Assembly: GCF_014643535.1 (NCBI RefSeq)
Contig: NZ_BMJQ01000018.1
Span: 82,919 to 146,918 of the forward strand
Source of the DNA: Aliidongia dinghuensis
GTDB lineage: Bacteria; Pseudomonadota; Alphaproteobacteria; ATCC43930; CGMCC-115725
Reading direction: 5' to 3'
Length of the DNA: 64,000 nt
The first letter of the stretch is position 1. Every line of letters begins with the position of its first letter. The translations under genes and the position numbers were made by a program. Shown here in pieces: positions 40,530-50,200 of this stretch. The notes below the pieces were generated by a model. The model worked only from the letters and a program-made list of their open reading frames with translations, searched no databases and had not been told where the DNA came from.

Positions 40530-41504
40530 TCAGGGTGCGAGCGCACCCTCACGGCTCCGATGGCAGCGCACGGGATGGGCAGCAGCGTCGGCGGTCGGCT
40601 CCAGAACCTGCGGCTGCTCGCAGCCGGCGGCGGCGAAGGGACAGCGCTCGCGAAAGAAGCAGCCTGCCGGCAGGCGCCGGTTCGAGGGCAGTTCGCGGGC
40701 GTCGATCGCGGCCTCGTCGTCGACGCTCTGGCCGATGCGCGGCACGGCCTCCAGGAGGAGACGGGTATAGGGATGTCGCGGATGATCCAGCACGTCCGCG
40801 GCCCTGCCGAGCTCGACGATTTGGCCCAGATACATGACGGCGACCCGGTCGGCGACATGGCGGATCACCGAGACATCGTGGGAGATGAACAGGTAGGTGA
40901 GCCCGCGCCGGCGCTGCAGGTCGACCAGCAGGTTGAGGATCTGCGCCTGGACCGAGATGTCGAGGGCCGAGGTCGGCTCGTCCAGGATGACGATCGACGG
41001 GTCGGCTGCAAGGGCGCGGGCAATGGCGATGCGCTGGCGCTGACCGCCCGAGAATTCGTGAGGGTAGCGGTCGACATGCTCGGGCCTGAGCCCGACCTGG
41101 GCGGCCAGAGATTGGGCGAGCGCCCTCAACTCGTTAGCGGGAACCCGTCGATGCAGGAACACGGGCTCGGTGATGATGCGCCAGACGCGCATGCGCGGGT
41201 CGAGCGACGAGTTCGGGTCCTGGAACACGATCTGCAGCGGTGCGGCTTCGGCGCCCGGCGAACTGCCGAACCGGACGGTGCCGCCGCTTGGCTTCACGAG
41301 GCCGGTCAATACCTGGGCGAGCGTGCTCTTGCCGCAGCCGGACTCGCCGACGATGCCCAGGGTCTCGCCGCGCTCGAGCGCGAAGTCGATGCCGTTCAGC
41401 GCGTGGGCATGGCCGGTCGGCCGGCCCAGCCAATTGCGGCCGACCGGGAAGCGGACCGTCAGGTCCTGGACGCTGAGCGGGCTGTCGATTCCGGCCTCGG
41501 TCAT
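40530..41504 (-). CDS. ddpF: Dipeptide ABC transporter ATP-binding protein (DdpF/DppF type)
   Basis: This 324-residue ATPase has Walker A GESGCGKST, Q-loop QIVFQDPNSSLDPRMRVW, signature FSGGQRQRIAIARAL, Walker B VILDEPTSALD and an H-loop His in FISHDVS. The C-terminal oligopeptide domain contains a cysteine cluster (CFFRERCPFAAAGC), as in dipeptide importers with an Fe-S-like site. ATG at 41504 overlaps the ddpD stop. It pairs with DdpD to energise the importer. Confidence 0.93.
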   Translation of the reverse strand: MTEAGIDSPLSVQDLTVRFPVGRNWLGRPTGHAHALNGIDFALERGETLGIVGESGCGKSTLAQVLTGLVKPSGGTVRFGSSPGAEAAPLQIVFQDPNSSLDPRMRVWRIITEPVFLHRRVPANELRALAQSLAAQVGLRPEHVDRYPHEFSGGQRQRIAIARALAADPSIVILDEPTSALDISVQAQILNLLVDLQRRRGLTYLFISHDVSVIRHVADRVAVMYLGQIVELGRAADVLDHPRHPYTRLLLEAVPRIGQSVDDEAAIDARELPSNRRLPAGCFFRERCPFAAAGCEQPQVLEPTADAAAHPVRCHRSREGALAP

Positions 41505-42496
41505 GGCGCATGATCCTGGATGGAGGCGAACCAGCAGGCGGCCTCGCGGCCTTCCTCGCCATCGAGCGGGGCCAGCGGCGGCCGCTCGCTGCAGCGCGCC
41601 ACGGCATGGGCGCAGCGGCCGGCGAAGCCGCACCCCGCCGGCGGATGCCGCAAGTCCGGCACGTTGCCCGGAATGGCCGGCAGCATGGCCTTGGCAACGG
41701 CATGGTCGGGCAGGCCTTGGAGCAGGGCGCGGGTGTAGGGATGGGCCGGCGCCGCCAGCACGCTCCCGGTAGCGCCGGTCTCGACGACCCGGCCGGCATA
41801 CATGACGTAGACCCGGTCGGTGTATTGCGACACCAGGCCCATGTCGTGGGTGATGAACAGGATGGCGGCATTCGACTGGCGCGCCCGGCGGCGCAGCAGC
41901 GACATGACCTGCCGCTGGACCGTCACGTCCAGCGCCGTCGTCGGCTCGTCGGCGATCACGATGGCCGGGTCGCTCGAAAAGGCGAGCGCGATCAGCACGC
42001 GCTGGCGCATGCCGCCCGACAGCTCGAACGGATAGCGCTCCAGCACCTCGGCCGGATCGGCGATGCGCATGTCGCCCAAGAGCCGGATCGCGAGCGCCCT
42101 GGCGCCGGCCTGGTCGATCGGCCGATGGCGGCGGATCACCTCGATCATCTGCCGGCCGATGCGGCGGGTCGGATTGAGCGCCGTCAGCGGTTCCTGGAAC
42201 ACCATGGCGGCCTGGCCGCCGCGCAGCCGGGCGAGATCCGCCTCCGGTGCCGCAAGCACGTCGTGACCCAGCAGCGAGATATCGCCGTTCAGCACCCGGT
42301 AGCGGCCGTCCGGCAGCAGGCGCAGCGACAGCATGGCGGTGACCGACTTGCCGCAGCCGGATTCGCCGACGATGCCGACGATCTCGCCGGCCCCGACCGA
42401 GAGGGTGATGCCGTCGAGCGCCCGGACGGCACCGCCATAGACCGGGAACTCGATGGTGAGGTCCCGGATGTCGAGCACCTTGCGGGCGGCGGTCAT
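41501..42496 (-). CDS. ddpD: Dipeptide ABC transporter ATP-binding protein (DdpD/DppD type)
   Basis: The 331-residue ATPase has GESGCGKSVTAM (Walker A), MVFQEPLTALNPTRRIGRQM (Q-loop), ELSGGMRQRVLIALAF (signature), VIADEPTTALD (Walker B) and FITHDMG. The C-terminal CGFAGRCAHAVARC cluster matches the family. The stop of ddpC and its ATG overlap as TGATG. It forms a heterodimer with DdpF on the cytoplasmic face. Confidence 0.93.
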   Translation of the reverse strand: MTAARKVLDIRDLTIEFPVYGGAVRALDGITLSVGAGEIVGIVGESGCGKSVTAMLSLRLLPDGRYRVLNGDISLLGHDVLAAPEADLARLRGGQAAMVFQEPLTALNPTRRIGRQMIEVIRRHRPIDQAGARALAIRLLGDMRIADPAEVLERYPFELSGGMRQRVLIALAFSSDPAIVIADEPTTALDVTVQRQVMSLLRRRARQSNAAILFITHDMGLVSQYTDRVYVMYAGRVVETGATGSVLAAPAHPYTRALLQGLPDHAVAKAMLPAIPGNVPDLRHPPAGCGFAGRCAHAVARCSERPPLAPLDGEEGREAACWFASIQDHAP

Positions 42497-43389
42497 CAGC
42501 GCACCTTCTGCTTGGGATCGACGAGGTCGCGCAAGCCGTCGCCGAACAGGTTGAAGCCGATGGCCGTGAACAGGATGGCCGCACCCGGAAAGGCCGAGTA
42601 CCACCATTGGTCCAGGATGTAATTGCGGGCGACGGCGATCATGGCACCCCATTCGGCCGCCGGCGGCTGGGCGCCGAGGCCGATGAAGCTTAAGGCCGAC
42701 GCCATCAGGATCGTGGCGCCCAGGTCGAGCGTCGCCTGGACTATGATCGGCGGCAGCGCATTGGCCGCCACGTGCCAGCGCAGGATCTGCCAGGGCCGGG
42801 CGCCGAAGGTGCGCGCCGCCTTGACGTAGGCCGCCTCGCGGATCGTCAGCGTCTGGCCGCGCGCCAAGCGCACGTAGGCCGGGACGCGGACGAGGGCGAT
42901 CGCCAGCATCGCATTCCACAGGCTGGGCCCGAGGGCGGCCGCGAGTGCCATGGTCAGCACCAGCGACGGCACCGACAGCAGCACGTCCATGAGCCGCATG
43001 ACGATCGTGTCGAGCCGGCCGCCGATCACGCCCGACAGGCCGCCGATCGTGGAGCCGACGGTGCCGGACAGGATGACGACGAAGAAGCCGATCGAGACCG
43101 AGATGCGGCCGCCGTAGATCGTGCGGGTGAAGATGTCGCGCCCGACCTCGTCGGTGCCGAACCAATGGGCGGCCGATGGCGGAGCGAGGCGCGCACGCAG
43201 ATTGACCGTGTTGGGCTCAAGCGGCAGGACCTGCGGCACCAGGACGATCGCCACGAGGACGGTCAGGATCATCGCAAGGCCGACGATGGTGAGCGGGCTG
43301 CGCCGCAGCCGGTAGGCGAGGTAGCGCCAGTCGAACAAGGCGCGTGCGGGCCGAGCCGCCACGGCGGAAGCGAGAGTAGGATCCGCCAT
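42496..43389 (-). CDS. ddpC: Dipeptide ABC transporter permease (DdpC/DppC type)
   Basis: The 297-residue inner-membrane permease has six predicted helices and an N-terminal extension. The Opp/Dpp signatures are HWFGTDEVGRDIFTRTIYGG and the cytoplasmic EAA loop REAAYVKAARTFGARPWQIL. SFIGLGAQPPAAEWGAMI is near the C-terminus. ATG at 43389 lies just downstream of the ddpB stop (43391), so translation is close-coupled. It forms the pore with DdpB. Confidence 0.93.
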   Translation of the reverse strand: MADPTLASAVAARPARALFDWRYLAYRLRRSPLTIVGLAMILTVLVAIVLVPQVLPLEPNTVNLRARLAPPSAAHWFGTDEVGRDIFTRTIYGGRISVSIGFFVVILSGTVGSTIGGLSGVIGGRLDTIVMRLMDVLLSVPSLVLTMALAAALGPSLWNAMLAIALVRVPAYVRLARGQTLTIREAAYVKAARTFGARPWQILRWHVAANALPPIIVQATLDLGATILMASALSFIGLGAQPPAAEWGAMIAVARNYILDQWWYSAFPGAAILFTAIGFNLFGDGLRDLVDPKQKVR

Positions 43390-43390
43390 A

Positions 43391-44407
43391 TCAGCCGATT
43401 TCCGTGATGCGCGGGTCGAGCGCCAGATAGACCAGGTCGACCGCGAGATTGACGAGCACATAGGCGAAAGAGACGACGATGGTGAAGCCCATGACCGCCG
43501 GGAAATCGAGCGCCTGGATCGAAGCCACGACATAGGAGCCCATGCCGGGCCAGGCGAACACGGTCTCGGTCAGGACCGCGCCGTAGAGCAGGTCGCCGAA
43601 AGCGAGGCCCAGCACCGTGACCGAGGGGATGAGCGCGTTCGGCAGCGCATGGCCCAGCACGACACGCCACCGGCTGAGCCCGCCGGCCTTTGCGGTGCGG
43701 ACATAGTCCTCGTTCAGCTGGTCGAGCATGGCGGAACGGATCTGGCGCGCCACGACGCCGACATGGACGAAGCCCAGCGTCAGCGCCGGCAGGATGATGT
43801 GCGTGAGGCTCGACAGGAAGGCGGCGCCGTTGCCGGTCATGAGCGCGTCGATCAGATAGAACCGCGTGATCGCCCGGGGCGGATCGATCAGCTGGTCGAT
43901 GCGCCCGCCGGCCGGCAGCCAGTGCAGCCGGCCGTAGAAGCACAGGATGATGAGCAGGCCCAGCCAGAAGGCCGGGGTCGAGATGCCGGTCACGGCGATG
44001 GTGCGGACCAGGTGGTCGACCGGCCGGTCGCGCCAGACCGCCGACATGACGCCGAGCGGGACGCCGACCGCGACGGCGAACAGCAGCGCCGCCACCACCA
44101 GTTCGAGCGTCGCCGGGAAAAAGGCGATGATGTCGTCCGCCACGGGGCGGCCGGTGCGGATCGAAGTGCCGAGGTCGCCATGGAGGAGATCCTCGGCGTA
44201 ATGGGCATATTGCTCCCAGAGCGGCCGGTCGAGCCTGAGCGTCTCGCGGATATGGGCCACGATCTCGTCCGAGGCGCGCTCGCCGGCGATAAGCCGTGCT
44301 GGATCGCCCGGGATCATGTGCGAGATCGCGAAGGTGATGAGCGAGACGCCGACGACCACGAGGATGAGGAATCCTAAGCGCCGCCGGATGATGTTGAGAA
44401 AGGACAT
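43391..44407 (-). CDS. ddpB: Dipeptide ABC transporter permease (DdpB/DppB type)
   Basis: The 338-residue permease starts FLNIIRRRLGFLILVVVGVS with the first helix. It continues with MIPGDPARLIAGERAS, HGDLGTSIRTGRPVADDI, an EAA loop (YVRTAKAGGLSRWRVVLGHA) and FAWPGMGSYVVASIQALDFP, all standard DppB wording. A hairpin separates it from ddpA upstream, which would lower its expression relative to the binding protein. Confidence 0.93.
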   Translation of the reverse strand: MSFLNIIRRRLGFLILVVVGVSLITFAISHMIPGDPARLIAGERASDEIVAHIRETLRLDRPLWEQYAHYAEDLLHGDLGTSIRTGRPVADDIIAFFPATLELVVAALLFAVAVGVPLGVMSAVWRDRPVDHLVRTIAVTGISTPAFWLGLLIILCFYGRLHWLPAGGRIDQLIDPPRAITRFYLIDALMTGNGAAFLSSLTHIILPALTLGFVHVGVVARQIRSAMLDQLNEDYVRTAKAGGLSRWRVVLGHALPNALIPSVTVLGLAFGDLLYGAVLTETVFAWPGMGSYVVASIQALDFPAVMGFTIVVSFAYVLVNLAVDLVYLALDPRITEIG

Positions 44408-44466
44408 GGCTGCTCATCCCACCCCTAGAGGCGGGCATCCGCTTTCAGTCTGAACGGGCGATGAAT

Positions 44467-44493
44467 GGGGGCGGCCGCGCGCCGACCGCCCCC
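44467..44493 (-). terminator. Attenuating hairpin between ddpA and ddpB
   Basis: GGGGGCGG pairs with CCGCCCCC across an 11-nt GC-rich loop, with no T-run. Such structures after binding-protein genes commonly stabilise the upstream message and limit read-through. Confidence 0.55.
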
Positions 44494-44507
44494 GGATCCG
44501 AAACCGG

Positions 44508-46088
44508 TCACTTGGTCTTGGACATCTCACCCAGATTGTAGATCTGCTCCAGCATCGGGTTGTAGACGTAGCCCTTCACGTCGGAGCGCATCGCCACCTC
44601 GCGGTTCCACTGGAACAGATAGACGTAGGCGGCATCGGCGATGACGATCTTCTGGGCCTGCTGGTAGAGCTTGGTCCGCTCCGCCTGGTTCGGCAGGGTC
44701 GCCGCCTTGCGCACCAGCTCATCGACCTTCGGGTTCGAATAGAACGACCGATTGCCCGACAGGCCCTGCTTCGTCGAATCGAACCAGTAGTTCATGAACA
44801 TGTAGGGGTCGGAGAAATCCGGGCTCCAATTGCCGATGGCGATGTCGAAATCGCCCTTGCCCAGCCGCTCGCGGAAGGTGGCGTTGGCGATGTTCTCGAG
44901 CGAGACGGTACCGCCGACCTCAGCCATGTTGGCCTGGACCGCGAGCGCGATCGGCTCCCAGTTCGGGTCCTTGTTGGACAAGAGGAAATTGAGCTTGAGC
45001 GAGCCGACGCCCGCCTTCTTCAGGAGCGCCTTGGCCGCGGCCGGATCATGGGCGGCAGGCTTCAGCGCCGGATCGGCGCCCCACATGCCGTCGGGGATCG
45101 GGCCGGTCATGGGCTTCGCCTTGCCCAGCATGATGCCGTCGATGATGCCGCCGTCGTCGACCGCATCGACGATCGCCTGGCGCACCTCGGGCTTGTCGAG
45201 CGGCGGACGCTTGTTGTTGAGATAGAGGTAGGTGACAAGGAAGCTCGGGTAGTCCTCGACCACGAGGCCCTTGCCGGCCCCTTCCTTCCTCAGCGCGTCG
45301 AGCTGGTCGCCGGGCAGGCTCTCGGCGATGTCGAGGTCGCCCTGCTCGAGCTGCAGGCGGCGGGCCGAGGCCTCGGCCACGAACTTGACGATGACCTTGG
45401 AGAAGGCGGGCTTTGCCCCGGCATATTTCGGGTTGGGTTCGAGCACGATGCTCTGACCCTTCTCCCAGCTGGTCAGCTGATAGGGGCCGCTGCCGGCGGT
45501 GTGGCCCGAGAGCCAGCCCTGGGCCTGGTCGCTGCCCGTCTGGTGCTCCATCACCTTGGGATCGACGATCGCGGCACCGTCATTGGCGAGCGTGTAGAGG
45601 AACGGCGCGAACGGCGTCTTCAGCTGGAAGCGAACCGTCATCGGGTCGACGGCGGTGACCACCGTACCTTCCGGGAAGGCTTCCGAGGGGCCTTGCTTCA
45701 GGGCGAACAGGCGCTCGAACGAGAATTTGACGGCGGCGGCATCGACCGGCGTGCCGTCGGCGAAGCTGTTGCCCGGCTTCAGCTTGAAGTCCCAGGTGAG
45801 GTTGTCCGGCGAGACCGTCCAGCCGGTCGCAAGCTCGCCCTCGACGCTGGTCGAGCCCTTGCCGTTCTCCGTCTTGTAGCGCACCAGCCGCTGGTAGGCC
45901 GGATAGGTGATGGTCCAGTCATTGTTGTCCATGGTGACCGCCGGATCGAGCGTCTGCGGATCGGCGGACTTGCCGATGACGAGGACGTCCTTGGCGGTCG
46001 CCGCCAGTGCCAGCGGCGAGGTCGTTGCGGCGAGTGCCAACGCGGCCGCGAAGAGCATGGCCCGGTTCAGTCTGTCTTTGGACGGCAT
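44508..46088 (-). CDS. ddpA: Dipeptide ABC transporter substrate-binding protein (DdpA/DppA type)
   Basis: The 526-residue periplasmic protein has a Sec signal (RAMLFAAALALAATTSPLAL, cut near ALA-AT). The SBP_bac_5 fold follows, with SADPQTLDPAVTMDNNDWTI, WDFKLKPGNSFADGTPVDAA, GSGPYQLTSWEKGQSIVLEP and NYWFDSTKQGLSGNRSFYSN. It would capture D-Ala-D-Ala or similar peptides released from peptidoglycan. It is 53 bp downstream of the RpiR gene and is the first structural gene of the uptake operon. Confidence 0.93.
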   Translation of the reverse strand: MPSKDRLNRAMLFAAALALAATTSPLALAATAKDVLVIGKSADPQTLDPAVTMDNNDWTITYPAYQRLVRYKTENGKGSTSVEGELATGWTVSPDNLTWDFKLKPGNSFADGTPVDAAAVKFSFERLFALKQGPSEAFPEGTVVTAVDPMTVRFQLKTPFAPFLYTLANDGAAIVDPKVMEHQTGSDQAQGWLSGHTAGSGPYQLTSWEKGQSIVLEPNPKYAGAKPAFSKVIVKFVAEASARRLQLEQGDLDIAESLPGDQLDALRKEGAGKGLVVEDYPSFLVTYLYLNNKRPPLDKPEVRQAIVDAVDDGGIIDGIMLGKAKPMTGPIPDGMWGADPALKPAAHDPAAAKALLKKAGVGSLKLNFLLSNKDPNWEPIALAVQANMAEVGGTVSLENIANATFRERLGKGDFDIAIGNWSPDFSDPYMFMNYWFDSTKQGLSGNRSFYSNPKVDELVRKAATLPNQAERTKLYQQAQKIVIADAAYVYLFQWNREVAMRSDVKGYVYNPMLEQIYNLGEMSKTK

Positions 46089-46141
46089 GGTGACTTGGCT
46101 CCCTGCAAAGGTCGTGCGTGATGGTTGGTTCTTGCTCTTGG

Positions 46142-46996
46142 TTATTTCATGTATTGGCCGAACAGCTCCTGGGCGTCGGACAGGAGGTCGAGCTGGCGCT
46201 TGACGGCGTCGCCCAGCCGGTCGGCGACATCCATCGTCAGGAGGCTCAGGCTGAAATGGATGCCGAGGGCCGAGCGGAACAGGAAATCGGAATCGGCCGG
46301 CAGCGCCACGACATGGGGCGTGATCTCGGCCGCCCAGTGGCAGAATTCGTCGCAGAACACGATGACGTCGGCACCACGCTCGCAGGCCGCCTTGGCCAGC
46401 ACAGGCCCGTTCCGGCCATACCGGAACACGTCGATCAGGATCAGCGTGCGGCGGGGTGACGGGTCCGTCAGGATCTTGGCATAGACGCCGTCGCCGCCGT
46501 CGAGCTCATGGACGTTCGGCCGGACGTAGCCGAGCCTGAGTGCCAGGCCGGTCGCGAGATAGCTCATGGTCTGGAAGCCGGTGACGAACACGCTGTCGGC
46601 GTGGGCCACGAGCCGTGTGATGTCCTGCCAGATCGGCTTCGCCCGGTAATCGCAGACCTTGCGGATCGAGGCCACGGCCGCCTGGTACTGCACGTCATTG
46701 TCGAGCGAGGCGCGGGTCTTCTGGAACTCGTCGAACCGGCTGCCGATCCGGCTCGCGGATGGGCCATAGACATGCTGCTTCGTCACGTGGCGTGCCGCAG
46801 CCACGTTCTCGAAGCCCAGCTTCTTGAAGAAGCGGGTGACCGTCATGGCGCTGACGCCCGACCGTTCGGCGATGGCGGCGCTGGTCTCGATCAGGACGGC
46901 GTCAGGGTTGGCGGTGAGATAGGCCGCGATCCGCTTTTCGAGCTTGGTGAGCCCGGCGACCCGTTCGGCAATTACCGCAAGCAGGTTGTCGACCAT
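46142..46996 (-). CDS. RpiR/MurR family transcriptional regulator
   Basis: The 284-residue protein has the RpiR helix-turn-helix (LEKRIAAYLTANPDAVLIET, IAERSGVSAMTVTRFFKKLG). A SIS sugar-isomerase-like domain begins near HADSVFVTGFQTMSYLATGL. GGGGGAG precedes the ATG at 46996; the frame upstream adds ten residues from a weaker start. SIS domains sense phosphosugars, and relatives such as MurR sense N-acetylmuramate-6-phosphate. It heads the ddp operon and has two dyads just upstream, so it probably couples dipeptide uptake to cell-wall recycling. Confidence 0.9.
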   Translation of the reverse strand: MVDNLLAVIAERVAGLTKLEKRIAAYLTANPDAVLIETSAAIAERSGVSAMTVTRFFKKLGFENVAAARHVTKQHVYGPSASRIGSRFDEFQKTRASLDNDVQYQAAVASIRKVCDYRAKPIWQDITRLVAHADSVFVTGFQTMSYLATGLALRLGYVRPNVHELDGGDGVYAKILTDPSPRRTLILIDVFRYGRNGPVLAKAACERGADVIVFCDEFCHWAAEITPHVVALPADSDFLFRSALGIHFSLSLLTMDVADRLGDAVKRQLDLLSDAQELFGQYMK

Positions 46997-47042
46997 GACG
47001 ATGCTCCCCCATCGCTCGTCCGACAACCACGCTATGACGGAA

Positions 47043-47077
47043 TGATATCGGTATCAATGAAATGTTATGGACATAAC
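47043..47077. promoter_or_regulatory. Two RpiR operator candidates
   Basis: TGATA-TCGG-TATCA (47043-47056) and GTTATG-GA-CATAAC (47064-47077) are dyads 21 bp apart centre to centre, two helical turns, just upstream of the RpiR gene. They are set in the only AT-rich part of the 266-bp gap before yfhM. Nothing else is apparent in 47078-47262. Confidence 0.55.
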
Positions 47078-47262
47078 TTTTGCGCGACCGTCGCGAGGTC
47101 GCGAGGACCGGAGCGGTGAGTTTGCCGGGCATCGTCGCTCCGGGTGCCCGTTGCAGAAACATCACGGCTGGCCGGCACGCGCAGACCAGCATCGCGCCCC
47201 GCTTGAAGCCGGCCATGGCGGCGCTACCATGTCGCGAGGCAATCCTTCAGAGTGAACCGATC

Positions 47263-50200
47263 ATGCGGCGCCTGGCAGGAGTTTCCGTTGTCGTCGTGGT
47301 CCTGGCCGCGCTCGGCCTCACCTTCCTGCTGAAGCCCGGCGCGCCCCCGCCGTCCGGCCCACCGCAGCAGGTTGCGGCGACGACGGCGCCGACGGCGGCC
47401 ACGCCCGCTTCGGAAAAGCCCGCGCCAGAAAAACCCGCCCAGGAAAAGCCCACCCAGGAAAAGCCGACGCCGCCTGCGCCGTTCGGCTTCATCCGCGTCG
47501 TGACCGACCTCACCAAGCCGCAGCCGAGCGCCTGCCTGGTGTTCAGCCGCGCGCTCGACACGCGGTCCGAGACGCACTACGGCGACTGGGTCAAGCTGAC
47601 ACCCGCGGCCGACGCGCGCTTGCGCGTCCAGGACAAGGCGGTGTGCTTCGACGGCCTGTCGCTCGGCCGGCACTACAAGATCGCGATCGCGAGCGGCCTG
47701 CCGGCCGCAGACGGCAGCCGGATCGAGGCCGCGGCCGAGGCGACGGTCGATTTCGGCGACCGGGCGAAGCTCGTGAACTTCGCGGGCCAGGGCTTCATCC
47801 TGACACGCGACGCGCCGGGCGGGGTGACACTCGACACGGTCAACGTCGACAGCGTCGCCCTCGAGGTGCTGCGCATCAACGACCGGCTGGCGCCCGGCAT
47901 GATCGACAGCCTGCGCAGCCAGGCGCCCAACTATCGCTACGCGCTGCAGACCCTGGTCGAGCAGTCGGCCCGCCCGGTCTGGTCCGGCACGATGGAGACC
48001 AAGGGGCCGCACAACGAGGTGGTCCACACCGCTTTCCCGCTCTCCAAGATCGCCGAGCCGCGCCAGCCGGGCGTCTATGTGCTGGTTGCGGCCAACGCCC
48101 AGGGCCTGAAGCCGCGCAATGCCGAGCACCAGTTCCTCTGGCAGCGCAGCGAGGATTGGGAATTCGCGAGCCAGCTGGTCGTCCAGACCGACATCGCGCT
48201 GACCGCGGTCAAGGCGGCCGACGGGCTGCATGTCTTCGCCCGCTCGCTCGCGACGGCGGCGCCGATGGGCGACGTCGAGATCCAGCTGCAGGCGCGCGAC
48301 GCCCAGGTGCTGGGCAGCGCCAAGGCCGACGGCGGCGGCCATGCCGTCTTCGCGCCCGGCCTGCTGCGCGGCACGAACGCCGCCGCGGCGAACACGCTGG
48401 TCGCTTATGGCAAGGACCAGGATTTCGCGCTGCTCGACCTCAACCAGCCGGCGTTCGACCTGTCGGACCGCGGCGTCACCGGCCGCGACGCGAGCGGGCC
48501 GCTCGACGCCTTCGTCTATACCGAGCGCGGCATCTATCGCCCGGGCGAGCGCATCCATGCGGTGGCCCTGCTGCGCGACCGGATCGGCCAGGCGATCGAG
48601 AACGGCGGATTGGCACTGACGCTCAGGAAGCCGAACGGTGTCGCCTTCAAGAAGGCGACGCTCGAGCCCCAGGCAGCCGGCGGCTTCCGGCTCGACCTCG
48701 ACCTGCCGGACACGGCGAGCCGCGGCATCTGGCACATCGAGGCCGCCGACGCCGACGGCAAGGTGATCGGCGAGACCGCGGTCGAAGTGCAGGATTTCGT
48801 GCCGCAGCGCCTCAAAGTGACGGCGCACGCCGCCGCAGCCAAGCTGCATCCGAAGGACCCGGTCGAGATCGCGATCGACGGCCGCTTCCTCTATGGCGCG
48901 CCGGCCGGCGGCCTCGGCGCCGAGGCCCACATGGCGGTCGCGGTCGATCAGGCGCCGTTCCCGCAATCGGCCCAGGGCTACCGCTTCGGCGTGCCGGGCG
49001 ACAGCTTCAAGCCGCAGGAGATCGATCTCGAGGCCGGTACCAGCAATCCCGACGGCCATGCGGTCGCGACCGGCAAGCTCGACGTGGCGCCGCCGCCGAA
49101 CGTTGCCTTGAAAGCGACCGTCACCGCGGGGTTGCAGGAGCCGGGCGGGCGGGTCACGAGCGACCAGGTGAGCCTGCCCATCCGCACGGCGCCGCTGATG
49201 ATCGGCATCCGGCCGCGCTTCAAGGACGATCGCGTCCGCGAAGGGGACGAGGCCGGGTTCGAGATCATCGCGGTCGACGAGGACGGCAAGCCGGTCGCGG
49301 CCCGGCTGCATTGGACGCTCATCGAACGGATCGGCCATTACGACTGGTTCCTCACCGGCGGCCGGTGGAACTTCCATCGCACCGACACCGAGACGGCGCT
49401 CGCTTCCGACGACATCACCCAGAGCCCCGACCGACCCTCAGTCGTCACCCGCAAGTTCGACTGGGGCGACTATCGGCTGGTCGTCGAGGGGCCCGACGGC
49501 GCGACGGCGAGCTATGCGTTCCATTCCGGCTGGATGGCGACCGCCGGGGCCGCCGACACGCCCGACAAGGTCGACGTGACGGTCGAGCACGAGCGCTACA
49601 AGGTCGGCGAGACCGCCCGGTTGCGCATCGTGCCGCCCTATGCTGGCAAGGTCCGGCTGATGATGGCGCGGGACAAGGTCTTCGACGTCCGTGAGCTCGA
49701 CGTGCCGCGCGAGGGCACCACGGTCGAGGTGCCGGTCAGCGCCGATTGGGGCAGCGGCGCCTATGCGCTGGTCTCGCTCTACCGGCCGGCCGACGGCGGC
49801 AAAGGCCATCTGCCGGTGCGCGCGATCGGGCTCGCCTGGATCGGCGCCGATCCGGGCGCCCATCTGCTCGACGTCTCGATGCGGCTGCCGGACAAGCTCG
49901 TGCCGCGCCAGACGGTCGAGGTGCCGGTCACCGTCAAGGGCGGCACCAACGGCGAGCCGGTCTATCTGACGCTCGCCGCGGTCGACGAGGGCATCCTGCA
50001 GCTGACCCGGTTCAAGACGCCCGATCCGGCCCAATTCTATTTCGGCCAGCGCCGGCTCGCGGTCGAGATCCGCGACGACTACGGCCATCTGCTTGACGGG
50101 ACGGAGGGCGAGGCCGGCGCGCTCAGGAGTGGCGGCGACGCGTTCGGTGGCAAGGGCCTGCCGGTGGTACCGACCCGGTCAGTGGCGCTCTTCGAAGGCC

